Source: Trebonia sp.
GTDB taxonomy: Bacteria; Actinomycetota; Actinomycetes; Streptosporangiales; Streptosporangiaceae
NCBI GenBank assembly: GCA_030038035.1
Contig: JASHPP010000251.1
Location: forward strand, 1 to 27,750
Length of the DNA stretch: 27,750 nucleotides
Direction: 5' to 3'
A program made the position numbers and the translations under genes. Positions 16,801 through 24,178 of this stretch are shown here, one piece after another; position 1 is the stretch's first letter, and each line of letters begins with the position of its first letter. The notes under the pieces were generated by a model, which searched no databases, was not told the origin of the DNA, and saw only the letters and a list, made by a program, of their open reading frames with translations.

Positions 16801-17691
16801 TTATCCCCGCGCGGTCAGCCGGCGTAGCCGGCCGACACTGAGTCGCAGGCCGCCGGCCAGGGTGATCAGCGCCCCGGCACCGATGACCGCGAGCCACGGC
16901 AGCGGCGAGCCGGGGCCGTGCGACGCGGTGCCGCCGAGCCCGGTGCTAACGCCGCCCGTGGGCGCCGTGCTGGGAGCAGCGGCATCCAGCAGGTCTTCTA
17001 TCTGGATGCCGCCGGTGCTTGACTTGATCACGATCTCCGTGTGCACCTGGCCCGCGGTGAGCGGAACGGACCGGCTCGTGTTCGCCGTGGGTCCGGTCGC
17101 GGTCATGATCCAGGGTCCGGGCGGGATGCCCGCCTGCTTGCTCACGGAACCGGGCGCCGCGTCGGTCACGATGTCTCCCTTGGCGCCTGGACCGCCGCAA
17201 CTGCAGTGGAATGTCACCTTCGACTGGTCAACGTCGGCCTGGATCACCTGCAGGAAGGCTTCGCCCTTGGGCGCCGTCAGGTCCGTGTCGATCACCTGGA
17301 GTGTGCCCGCCGTGGACGTCGTCCTGAGCGGGGCCACTATGTACGCGCCATCAGGCTTCACGGTCAGGCTGACGGACCAGGCGGGAGTGCTCGTCGGGGA
17401 CGACCCGGCAGTCCGTATCCGCACGGTGTAGTTGCCGGCATTAACCTGCTGATAGGGCAATATCGTCCCGTAGGCGACGCTGTCTTCCACGAGCTGGGCA
17501 GTGGAATCCCCGGCCGAATACAGGTACACGTCCACGGGGCTCGGGCTCGCGGACAGGTTACCGAGGGCGACGTAGCCAATACTCGTGGCCGCGGAAGACG
17601 CCACCGCAGCGGGAATGCCGAGCAGCAAGGCCGAAAAGGCCAGCACCACGGCCATCCGCCAGGGCGTGAGCCAAACTTTCATTAGTGTCAC
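16801..17691 (-). CDS. DUF4397 surface protein with C-terminal membrane anchor
   Basis: A 296-residue exported protein. A signal peptide covers about 5-35 (MAVVLAFSALLLGIPAAVASS). The mature part begins SIGYVALGNLSASPSPVDVYLYSAGD and continues as the DUF4397 beta-rich domain (to about 135), followed by a second Ig-like or beta-rich part with FHCSCGGPG. A Gly/Ser/Thr/Pro stretch and a C-terminal hydrophobic helix (PWLAVIGAGALITLAGGL) with an arginine-rich tail form a sorting-signal-like end. No LPxTG or LAxTG motif precedes the helix. The GTG at 17691 is preferred because GGAGGG stands seven bases upstream; an ATG three codons in is the alternative. It is co-transcribed with the sortase, and this pairing occurs in other actinobacteria. 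Molecular function is unknown. Confidence 0.85.
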   Translation of the reverse strand: MTLMKVWLTPWRMAVVLAFSALLLGIPAAVASSAATSIGYVALGNLSASPSPVDVYLYSAGDSTAQLVEDSVAYGTILPYQQVNAGNYTVRIRTAGSSPTSTPAWSVSLTVKPDGAYIVAPLRTTSTAGTLQVIDTDLTAPKGEAFLQVIQADVDQSKVTFHCSCGGPGAKGDIVTDAAPGSVSKQAGIPPGPWIMTATGPTANTSRSVPLTAGQVHTEIVIKSSTGGIQIEDLLDAAAPSTAPTGGVSTGLGGTASHGPGSPLPWLAVIGAGALITLAGGLRLSVGRLRRLTARG

Positions 17692-18158
17692 TATGGATCC
17701 CTCCCGAAGATGCGGAAAATCTCTGTCCGCTTGTCAGGCCCATCGGGCTCGGAGCGTTGCGACGATGTACGCGGTGCTTACATTAGATGCGAGATTGCGC
17801 AGTAGCAACCCGGTCTGGGAGAATCCGGCCATGTGCCTGATCCGGGGAAACGGCCATTTCGGAATCTGTGAGAAAACGACACTATCTGAATGCTTCACGG
17901 CGGGCGGCACGCCCTGCCCGTGCAAGACGCAGCGCCCGCGTCACCCGCGGGCCCGCGATCTGCGCGGCCTGCGCCTTAACCACCGCCCGTGTCCCTGCGT
18001 CCGCGGCGTGGCGCCGTCCAGCTAACGCGATTCGCCGGGTTTTGCCTGGTTGCGGGTAAAGACAGCGGATCGGATAATTGAGCGCCATGAACGGCGTATG
18101 CCCGTGAACATTACCGGAACTCAGGGGCACAACGACGGCTGAGCCTGGGGGAGGTGTG
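17692..18158. other. Divergent regulatory gap between DUF4397 and kinase genes
   Basis: 467 bases without a convincing gene. Short open frames exist on both strands, but they lack ribosome binding sites and recognisable motifs. The part next to DUF4397 (about 17690-17890) is visibly less GC-rich than the coding regions. The region must hold the promoters for both divergent transcripts; a good candidate for the kinase side is given separately. Confidence 0.55.
18050..18078 (+). promoter_or_regulatory. Candidate promoter of the Ser/Thr kinase gene
   Basis: TTGCGG (18050-18055) and GATAAT (18073-18078) have an exact 17-base spacer, 81 bases before the kinase start. Start of transcription would be near 18085. 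This is a good match to actinobacterial housekeeping promoters, but not tested. Confidence 0.5.
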
Positions 18159-19829
18159 GTGAGCGAGGATTTCCAGCCCGGCTCGCGGCTAGCGGGGTAC
18201 TGGCTGGAGGCCGAGGTCGGGGCGGGCGGGATGGCGCGAGTCTTCCGTGCCAGGGACATGCGCCTGGACCGGCTGGTAGCGCTGAAGATCCTGGATCCGG
18301 CGCGGGCGGCGGACTCCTCGTTCCGGCAGCGGTTCCTCGCCGAGTCGCGGGCGGCAGCGCGGGTAGATGACCCGCACATCATCCCGGTGTATGAGGCGGA
18401 CGAAGCCAACGGGGTGCTGTTCATCGCGATGAGGTTCGTCCAGGGCGGTGACCTGCGGGTGGTGCTGGAGCGGGAGGGTCCGCTGTCGGCGGAGCGGACC
18501 GTGGAGTTCATCTCGCCGGTTGCCTCGGCGCTGGATGCCGCGCATGCCGCGGGCCTGGTGCACCGGGACGTCAAGCCGGGAAACATCCTGGTCGACGCGC
18601 GGGAGGGCCGCCCCGATCACGTGTACCTATCGGACTTCGGGATAGCCAAGGCCGCGCTGTCATCGGTGAGCCTGACCGAACCGGGGCTCGTGATAGGCAC
18701 ACCGGATTATTCGGCACCAGAGCAGATCGGCGGCCTGGCCGTGGACGGGCGCGCTGATCAGTACGCGCTCGCCTGCGTCACGTTCCGGCTGCTGACGGGG
18801 GCGCCGCCGTTCGAGCGGGATTCGGCCTGGGCGGTGATGGCGGCGCACCTGGACGCCCCGCCCCCGTCGCTGTCGGAACGGCGCCCGGACGTGCCGGGCG
18901 CCGTGGATCAGGTCCTGGCCAAGGGGATGGCCAAGATTCCGGACCAGCGGTATGCGTCCTGCGGGGACTTCGCCGACGCGCTGCGGGAAGCGCTGGGCCT
19001 GGCACCGTACCGTCGCGGCAGGTACGCCGGCGTACTCGCTCCACCGCGGCCTCTCGCCAGCCCGCCGGCCGAGACCCCACTGGTCGTGGACTCGGGCGAG
19101 CTGGCCGAAACGCCGATCGCGGCCCTTGCCGCCGAGGCCGGCGATCCTGCCACCAGGCAACCGCAGCCCTTCGCGGGCAGCACAATCGTGCCGCGGGCAG
19201 CCGGGGGCGTCCGTCGCCACCGTCACTGGTACGTCTCAGCAGTCGCGGTGCTCGCGGCGGGTGCGGGTGCGATCATCGCCCTGGTCGCCATTCCCGGTCA
19301 TGGCGGTCATCGGCCGCCGGCACCCACGATCAGCCGGTCGTCCGCGATAAGCCTGAAAACGGCCGCTACCCCGACGGCCGCGTTTAGCCCGACGCCCTCG
19401 CCCAGCTCGGCATCCACTATGAGCATGCTGACCATTGCCCAGCTCCAGAGCGGAGATTGCCTGACCGGGACGAACCTGGGCCTCAACGGGGATCAGCCCT
19501 GGCCGGCGCTGGCCGAGGCCGTGCCGTGCGACCAGAGTCACCTCGCGGAAGTATTCTTCGCCGATGATCATTTCTGGGCTGCCGGGGAATCGTATCCTGG
19601 CGAGGAAGCCGTCGAAAACCAGGTGCAGACGGGATGCGACAAAGAGTTCGCCGGCTACGTCGGGATCTCGTCGTCAGAATCCGAATACCACTATGCCGCT
19701 CTCGCGCCATTCAGTGACCATGCGTGGCAAGCCGGCAGCCGCAGTCTTGATTGCGTCGCTTATTATCCGACCGGCGCGGACCCCGGCGGAGCGCCGATGA
19801 CAGGCTCCATCAGGGGGACCCGCCGCTAA
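18159..19829 (+). CDS. Transmembrane Ser/Thr protein kinase (PknB-like) with extracellular Cys domain
   Basis: A 556-residue Hanks-type kinase. Kinase domain about 10-280: glycine loop VGAGGMARVFRARD, K43 in VALKIL, catalytic D137 in LVHRDVKPGNILV, metal D159 in LSDFGIAKA, GTPDYSAPEQ and the usual C-lobe. A Pro/Ala-rich juxtamembrane part leads to a membrane helix at about 358-379 (YVSAVAVLAAGAGAIIALVAI). After a Ser/Thr/Pro linker, an extracellular domain (about 430-540) carries four cysteines (SGDC, AVPC, TGC, LDC) and resembles the septum-formation domain found in other actinobacterial membrane proteins; there are no PASTA repeats. The GTG at 18159 is four bases after GGGGGAGG; a GTG one codon earlier is possible. 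It likely senses an extracellular cue, but its substrates cannot be read from the sequence. Confidence 0.93.
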   Translation: MSEDFQPGSRLAGYWLEAEVGAGGMARVFRARDMRLDRLVALKILDPARAADSSFRQRFLAESRAAARVDDPHIIPVYEADEANGVLFIAMRFVQGGDLRVVLEREGPLSAERTVEFISPVASALDAAHAAGLVHRDVKPGNILVDAREGRPDHVYLSDFGIAKAALSSVSLTEPGLVIGTPDYSAPEQIGGLAVDGRADQYALACVTFRLLTGAPPFERDSAWAVMAAHLDAPPPSLSERRPDVPGAVDQVLAKGMAKIPDQRYASCGDFADALREALGLAPYRRGRYAGVLAPPRPLASPPAETPLVVDSGELAETPIAALAAEAGDPATRQPQPFAGSTIVPRAAGGVRRHRHWYVSAVAVLAAGAGAIIALVAIPGHGGHRPPAPTISRSSAISLKTAATPTAAFSPTPSPSSASTMSMLTIAQLQSGDCLTGTNLGLNGDQPWPALAEAVPCDQSHLAEVFFADDHFWAAGESYPGEEAVENQVQTGCDKEFAGYVGISSSESEYHYAALAPFSDHAWQAGSRSLDCVAYYPTGADPGGAPMTGSIRGTRR

Positions 19830-19839
19830 CCCCGGGACC

Positions 19840-21165
19840 TCACCCCCCGGGCCGCTCCTTGAGCGCGAGGAGCGCTTCGGCCACGATCGGGTCCGCGTCG
19901 GTGCCGAGCACCCGCCAGTCCTCGCCGTCGGCGAGGATCTTCTCCGCGCCGCGGATCGCGCGGAAGTCGCCGCTGCCGCCGAGCGCCGGCGGCTGCTCGC
20001 CGCGGGCCAGGCCCTTGGCGGCCCGCAGCAGCTGGCGGTGCATCCGGATCAGCGCGACGTCCGTGCTGCCCAGGTGCTCCCTGCTCCGGTCGTAGACCGG
20101 CCCCGCCGTCTCTGTCGCCATCGCGTCCTGGCTGCGGAAGTCCACGATCCCGCTGTAGGAGGTCCCCTTCTGGGCGATCCGGTCGATGTTGTAGTCGTTG
20201 CCGCGCGTGTGCAGGCGGGGCACGACGCCGTTCGGCTGCATCATCGTGAACGGGTACTTCTCGTAGGTGAAGAACAGCGGGCCGCCGAGGCCGCGCGGGT
20301 TCTGCGGCGGCTGCGTGGTGAAGTTGTACCGGTAGGTGGTGTAGTCGTCGGCGGGCACCACGAAGATCTGCCTGGTGCTGAACGGGATCTGCGCGATGAT
20401 CGTGCTTGAAGGGAAGATGTAGGCGGTGATCCGCGCGTGCTTGTACCCGTTCGGCGTCGTGCGGATGCCCGCGTAGCGGAACCCGTGCCAGGTGTCGTCC
20501 ACCTCGATCACCGCGCGCGGGTCGTGCCGCCAGAACTTCATCGACATGTATCCCGACGGGTAGCCGGGCTTGTCGGTCCCGTCGTCGGGCACGTCGTCGA
20601 TCGAGTCGAACTGGTGCAGGTTGGAGATGTGGGCGGTGTCCAGGTCGCCATCCATGGACTGCACCCAGTTGCAGTAGATGACCTCCTTGTTCGCCCCGGC
20701 GAGCTCAGGCGGCAGCGACTCCGTGCCGAAATCACGGAACGGCGTCATCGTGCCGGCGAGGCCCAGGTACGTCCAGATGATGCCGCCGGACTCGCGGGTC
20801 GGGTATGACGTGATCTTGATCCGGTGCGCGAACGGGTGCAGCTCGCTGCGCTGGTCCACGCACTGGCCGGTGACGTCGAACTTCCAGCCGTGGTAGGTGC
20901 AGCGCAGCCCGCAGTCCTCGTTGCGCCCGTAGAACAGCGAGGCGCCGCGGTGCGGGCACGACTCCCCGACCAGGCCCACGCGGCCTCGCGTGTCGCGGAA
21001 CGCCACCAGGTCCTCGCCGAGCAGCCGGACCCGGGCGGGCGCGCCGTCCGGCTCCGCGACCTCGGAACTCAGACAAGCCGGGATCCAGTACCGGCGCAGC
21101 AGGTCGCCCATCGGTGTCCCGGGACCGACCCGGGTCAGGATCTCGTTGTCCTCCCTCGACAGCAC
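19840..21165 (-). CDS. Rieske non-heme iron oxygenase, large subunit
   Basis: A 441-residue alpha subunit of a ring-hydroxylating or demethylating oxygenase, resembling phthalate 4,5-dioxygenase or vanillate demethylase oxygenase components. The start MLSREDNEILTRVGPGTPMGDLLRRYWIPA is typical. The Rieske [2Fe-2S] ligands are C70 and H72 (SCPHRGASLFYG) and C89 and H92 (LRCTYHGWKF). The mononuclear iron site includes H179 and H184 in DGDLDTAHISNLH. It needs a separate reductase, and none is encoded nearby. The GTG at 21165 has an excellent AAGGAGGT five bases upstream. It lies about 100 bases after the glutamate decarboxylase gene on the same strand, with a hairpin between them. The substrate is unknown. 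Confidence 0.92.
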   Translation of the reverse strand: MLSREDNEILTRVGPGTPMGDLLRRYWIPACLSSEVAEPDGAPARVRLLGEDLVAFRDTRGRVGLVGESCPHRGASLFYGRNEDCGLRCTYHGWKFDVTGQCVDQRSELHPFAHRIKITSYPTRESGGIIWTYLGLAGTMTPFRDFGTESLPPELAGANKEVIYCNWVQSMDGDLDTAHISNLHQFDSIDDVPDDGTDKPGYPSGYMSMKFWRHDPRAVIEVDDTWHGFRYAGIRTTPNGYKHARITAYIFPSSTIIAQIPFSTRQIFVVPADDYTTYRYNFTTQPPQNPRGLGGPLFFTYEKYPFTMMQPNGVVPRLHTRGNDYNIDRIAQKGTSYSGIVDFRSQDAMATETAGPVYDRSREHLGSTDVALIRMHRQLLRAAKGLARGEQPPALGGSGDFRAIRGAEKILADGEDWRVLGTDADPIVAEALLALKERPGG

Positions 21166-21230
21166 GGCATACCTCCTTGGGCCGTCAGGTGCCTTTCCGT
21201 CACCGTTGCTCAGGAGGCGGTGCTAGTCAA

Positions 21231-21255
21231 CCGCCGTGCGCACTAAAAACGGCGG
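21231..21255 (-). terminator. Hairpin between glutamate decarboxylase and Rieske oxygenase genes
   Basis: CCGCCGT and ACGGCGG form a perfect 7-bp stem with an 11-base loop, ten bases downstream of the glutamate decarboxylase stop on its strand. There is no U-tract after it, which is common for actinobacterial terminators. It may end the gad transcript, or partly attenuate read-through to the oxygenase gene. Confidence 0.45.
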
Positions 21256-21264
21256 GACCAGGTA

Positions 21265-22671
21265 CTAGTGCGCGAACGACTGGCGCTTGGCCTGCAGCTC
21301 CGGCGGCATCTGCGTCTGCGGGTGGTGCTCGAGGATCCGCACGTGCAGCCGCAGGTCGTCAAGCAGCAGGTTCGCCAGGTCCATGCTGAACCCGTTCCTG
21401 ATGACGATCCGCATCACCGCCATGTCGGTGAGGTTCTCGGGGAAGGTGTAGGCGGGCACCTGCCAGCCCCGCATCCGCAGCCGCTCGGAGACGTCGAACA
21501 CCGAGTACCCGGCGACGTCGTCGCGCAGCCTGAAGGCGAACACGGGCAGCTCGCTGCCGTCGGTGAGCAGCTCGAACGGGCCGAGCTTGGCGATCTCACC
21601 CGACAGGTACATCGCGATGTCCTGGCACGTCTGCTGGACGTGCCGGTACCCCGAGTATCCCAGCCGCAGGAAGTTGAAGTATTGCGCGGCGACCTGCGCG
21701 CCCGGCCGGGAGAAGTTCAGCGCGAACGTGGGCATCTCCCCGCCCAGGTAGTTGACCCGGAAGATCAGGTCCTCGGGCAGGCACGCCGGGTCCCGCCAGA
21801 TGATCCAGCCCACGCCGGGGTAGACCAGCCCGAACTTGTGCCCGGAGGTGTTGATCGAGGCCACCCGCGGCAGCCGGAAGTCCCACTCCAGGTCCGGCTG
21901 CAGGAACGGCGCGATGAACCCGCCGGAGGCGCCGTCCACGTGGATCGGCACGTCCAGGCCCTTCTCGGCGTGCAGCCTGTCAAGCGCGGAGTTGACCTCG
22001 CTCACCGGCTCGTAGCTGCCGTCCATCGTCGAACCCAGGATCACGACCACGCCGATGGTGTTCGCGTCGCACACGGCCACCGCCTCCGCGGCGCCCAGGT
22101 GGTACCGCCCCGGCACCACGGGGACGTACCGCGGCTCGACGTCCCAGTACCGGCAGAACTTCTCCCAGCACACCTGGACGTTGGAGCCCATGACGAGGTT
22201 CGGGCGGCCGGTCGCGGCCCCCGCGGCACGCTGCCGCGCCCGCCAGCGCCACAGCAGCGCCATGCCGCCGAGCATGCACGCCTCGCTGGAGCCGGTGGTG
22301 GAGCAGCCGACGGCCTCGCCGCCCGACGGGGCGTTCCACAGGCTGCCGAGGATGTTCACGCAGCGCCTCTCGAGTTCGGCGGTCTGCGGGTACTCGTCCT
22401 TGTCGATCATGTTCTTGGAGGAGCACTCGGCCATCAGCTCTTCGGCCTCTGGCTCCATCCAGGTGGTGACGAACGTGGCCAGGTTCAGCCTGGCGTTGCC
22501 GTCGAGGATCAGCTCGTCCCTGACGACCTGCAGCGCCGTGCGCGGCAGCACGCCGTGCTCGGGCAGCCGGTACCTGGGGATCTCGCAGCTCTTCTCCCGG
22601 AAGTAGACCGGGTTGATATCGAGCTCGTCGCCCGATTCGTGTTCTTCGACCTGCTTGTGCAGTGCGGCCAT
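21265..22671 (-). CDS. gadB: Glutamate decarboxylase
   Basis: A 468-residue PLP enzyme converting L-glutamate to gamma-aminobutyrate and CO2, consuming a proton. Family segments: INPVYFREKSCEIPRYRLPE, ARLNLATFVTTWMEPEAEEL, a GCSTTGSSEACMLGGMAL cofactor-phosphate region, D246 in IHVDGASGGFIAPF, and the PLP lysine K279 in NTSGHKFGLVYPGVGWI. The length matches bacterial GadB (about 465). The ribosome binding site is weak. No glutamate/GABA antiporter (GadC) lies in the window, so acid resistance is not demonstrated; a GABA-shunt role is as likely. It is divergent from the alpha/beta hydrolase gene. Confidence 0.97.
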   Translation of the reverse strand: MAALHKQVEEHESGDELDINPVYFREKSCEIPRYRLPEHGVLPRTALQVVRDELILDGNARLNLATFVTTWMEPEAEELMAECSSKNMIDKDEYPQTAELERRCVNILGSLWNAPSGGEAVGCSTTGSSEACMLGGMALLWRWRARQRAAGAATGRPNLVMGSNVQVCWEKFCRYWDVEPRYVPVVPGRYHLGAAEAVAVCDANTIGVVVILGSTMDGSYEPVSEVNSALDRLHAEKGLDVPIHVDGASGGFIAPFLQPDLEWDFRLPRVASINTSGHKFGLVYPGVGWIIWRDPACLPEDLIFRVNYLGGEMPTFALNFSRPGAQVAAQYFNFLRLGYSGYRHVQQTCQDIAMYLSGEIAKLGPFELLTDGSELPVFAFRLRDDVAGYSVFDVSERLRMRGWQVPAYTFPENLTDMAVMRIVIRNGFSMDLANLLLDDLRLHVRILEHHPQTQMPPELQAKRQSFAH

Positions 22672-22822
22672 GGCGACAGCCTAGCGAGCCGTGGACCTGC
22701 CCGGATGCCGAGCTTCTCGTAAGACCGGGAAAGACGCTGCGCGATGCAATGATTACCTAACGTTGTGAAAGGGGAGATAAGAGAGGAGCTTAGTGAGCTT
22801 CAAAGAGTTCAGGGAGGCGTTC

Positions 22823-23653
22823 ATGCCGTTCGTCACAATCGGCGAGGAAAACTCGATGCCGATCGAGCTGTACTACGAGGACCACGGTTCGGGCAGGCCG
22901 GTGGTCCTTATCCACGGGTTCCCGCTGAACGGCAGAGCCTGGGAGCGCCAGGAACGAGCACTGATCGCCGATGGGCACCGGGTCATCACCTATGACCGGC
23001 GCGGCTTCGGCGAGTCGAGCCAGCCGAGCACCGGCTACGACTACGACACGTTCGCGGCCGACCTGCACAAGCTCGTCACAACCCTGGACCTGTGGGACTT
23101 CGACATGGCCGGGCACTCGATGGGCGGCGGCGAGATCGCCCGTTACCTCGGGACCTACGGGACCCAGCGGGTGCGCAAGGCCGCGATCGTCTCAGGCGTG
23201 CCGCCCTATCTCCTCAAGACCCCGCAGACACCGACCGGTGTCCCGCAGGAAGTCTTCGACGAGATCGAGGGGGCGATCATCCACGACCGGTTCGCCTTCT
23301 TCACCGACTGGAACAAGAACTTCTACAACCTCGACAAGAACCTCGGCAAGAGGGTCAGCGCCGAGTGCGTCCAGGACTCCTGGAACCAGGCCGTGAGCGC
23401 TTCGCCGCCCGGCACGATCGCGTGCGTCCCCTCGTGGTACACCGACTTCCGCGCCGACCTGGCGAAGATCGACATTCCGGTCCTCGTCATACACGGCACC
23501 GAGGACCGCGTGCTGCCGATCGAGGCCTGCGGGCCGCGCACCCACGAGCTCATCAAGGGCAGCGAGTACGTGCCGATCGAGGGCGCGCCGCACGGCCTGT
23601 GCTGGACCCACTCCGATGAGGTCAACTCCGAGCTGCTGCGGTTCTTCAAGTAA
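22823..23653 (+). CDS. Alpha/beta hydrolase (non-heme chloroperoxidase-like)
   Basis: A 276-residue cytoplasmic alpha/beta-fold hydrolase of the cofactor-free haloperoxidase/esterase type. The start reads PFVTIGEENSMPIELYYEDHG, then the oxyanion region VVLIHGFPLNGRAWERQ, YDRRGFGESSQP, the nucleophile serine in MAGHSMGGGEIARYLG, the acid in VIHGTEDRVLPIE, and the histidine in IEGAPHGLCWTH. I chose the ATG at 22823, with AGGGAGG six bases upstream and the family-typical N-terminus; a GTG at 22793 would add ten unrelated-looking residues. Such proteins are esterases or perhydrolases in vitro; the natural substrate is unknown. A hairpin follows the stop. Confidence 0.93.
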   Translation: MPFVTIGEENSMPIELYYEDHGSGRPVVLIHGFPLNGRAWERQERALIADGHRVITYDRRGFGESSQPSTGYDYDTFAADLHKLVTTLDLWDFDMAGHSMGGGEIARYLGTYGTQRVRKAAIVSGVPPYLLKTPQTPTGVPQEVFDEIEGAIIHDRFAFFTDWNKNFYNLDKNLGKRVSAECVQDSWNQAVSASPPGTIACVPSWYTDFRADLAKIDIPVLVIHGTEDRVLPIEACGPRTHELIKGSEYVPIEGAPHGLCWTHSDEVNSELLRFFK

Positions 23654-23666
23654 CCCGCTGCCTGAT

Positions 23667-23688
23667 CCCCTTCCGCCACGGACTGGGG
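23667..23688 (+). terminator. Likely terminator after the alpha/beta hydrolase gene
   Basis: CCCC (23667-23670) pairs with GGGG (23685-23688), and the inner TCCG (23672-23675) with CGGA (23679-23682) around a CCA loop, leaving a small internal bulge. It begins 13 bases after the stop codon. No T-run follows, as is usual in high-GC genomes. Confidence 0.45.
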
Positions 23689-23764
23689 GACGGTCCCGGC
23701 CGGAACCACGCACGGCGCGGCGGCGTCAAAGCCGTGACGGGATGGGCAGGCGCGCGGGACAGGG

Positions 23765-24178
23765 GTGAGCGCGGTGCACGGGTTGTGGCAAGGGCTTGCT
23801 GCGGTGGCGGTCGGCGCGGCGGCGGGAGTGCTCGTGGCCTACATGAGCGCCTCGGCCCCGCACGTCGCGCCGGCTCATGCCGCCGGCGCCGCGCCCCGCG
23901 GCACCTCGACCGTGATCCCGCTGGCGAAGCCGTTCGCCTATGAGCTGTACACGCGCTGCGGGATCGATGAGGCCCGCATCGGGAACACGTATTTCGAGGC
24001 GGTTCATCCGCCCGGTGGCGGGACCGCGAGCCCGCCGGCCGGCTGGGGGAATCCCTACCAGGCGGGCACGATGACGCTTCTGTCCGCCACGGAGGCGGTG
24101 TTCACCGACAGGTACGGGCACCGGGTCGTGTTCAGGGCGCATCCGGGCGCGGCGACGTCGCGGCACGGGTGCTCGTAG
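23765..24178 (+). CDS. Small membrane-anchored or secreted protein, unknown function
   Basis: A 137-residue protein. The N-terminus has one hydrophobic segment (about 7-27, LWQGLAAVAVGAAAGVLVAYM) acting as signal peptide or anchor, then an Ala/Pro linker and a roughly 85-residue domain beginning FAYELYTRCGIDEARIGNTYFEAVHPPGG and containing PPAGWGNPYQAGTMTLLS and EAVFTDRYGHRVVFRAHPG. Similar uncharacterised domains occur in other actinobacteria, as far as I recall. I cannot assign a function. The GTG start has only weak ribosome-binding sequence (AGGGG just upstream). Its last 47 bases overlap the 3' end of the convergent MFS gene. Confidence 0.75.
   Translation: MSAVHGLWQGLAAVAVGAAAGVLVAYMSASAPHVAPAHAAGAAPRGTSTVIPLAKPFAYELYTRCGIDEARIGNTYFEAVHPPGGGTASPPAGWGNPYQAGTMTLLSATEAVFTDRYGHRVVFRAHPGAATSRHGCS

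Noticed and set aside
17734..17925. A 63-residue minus-strand frame in the DUF4397-kinase gap
   Set aside because: No ribosome binding site or family signature; the frame probably reflects lower GC and chance.
21225..21230. TTGACT on the minus strand as a -35 element for the Rieske oxygenase gene
   Set aside because: No acceptable -10 element lies 16-18 bases downstream on that strand.
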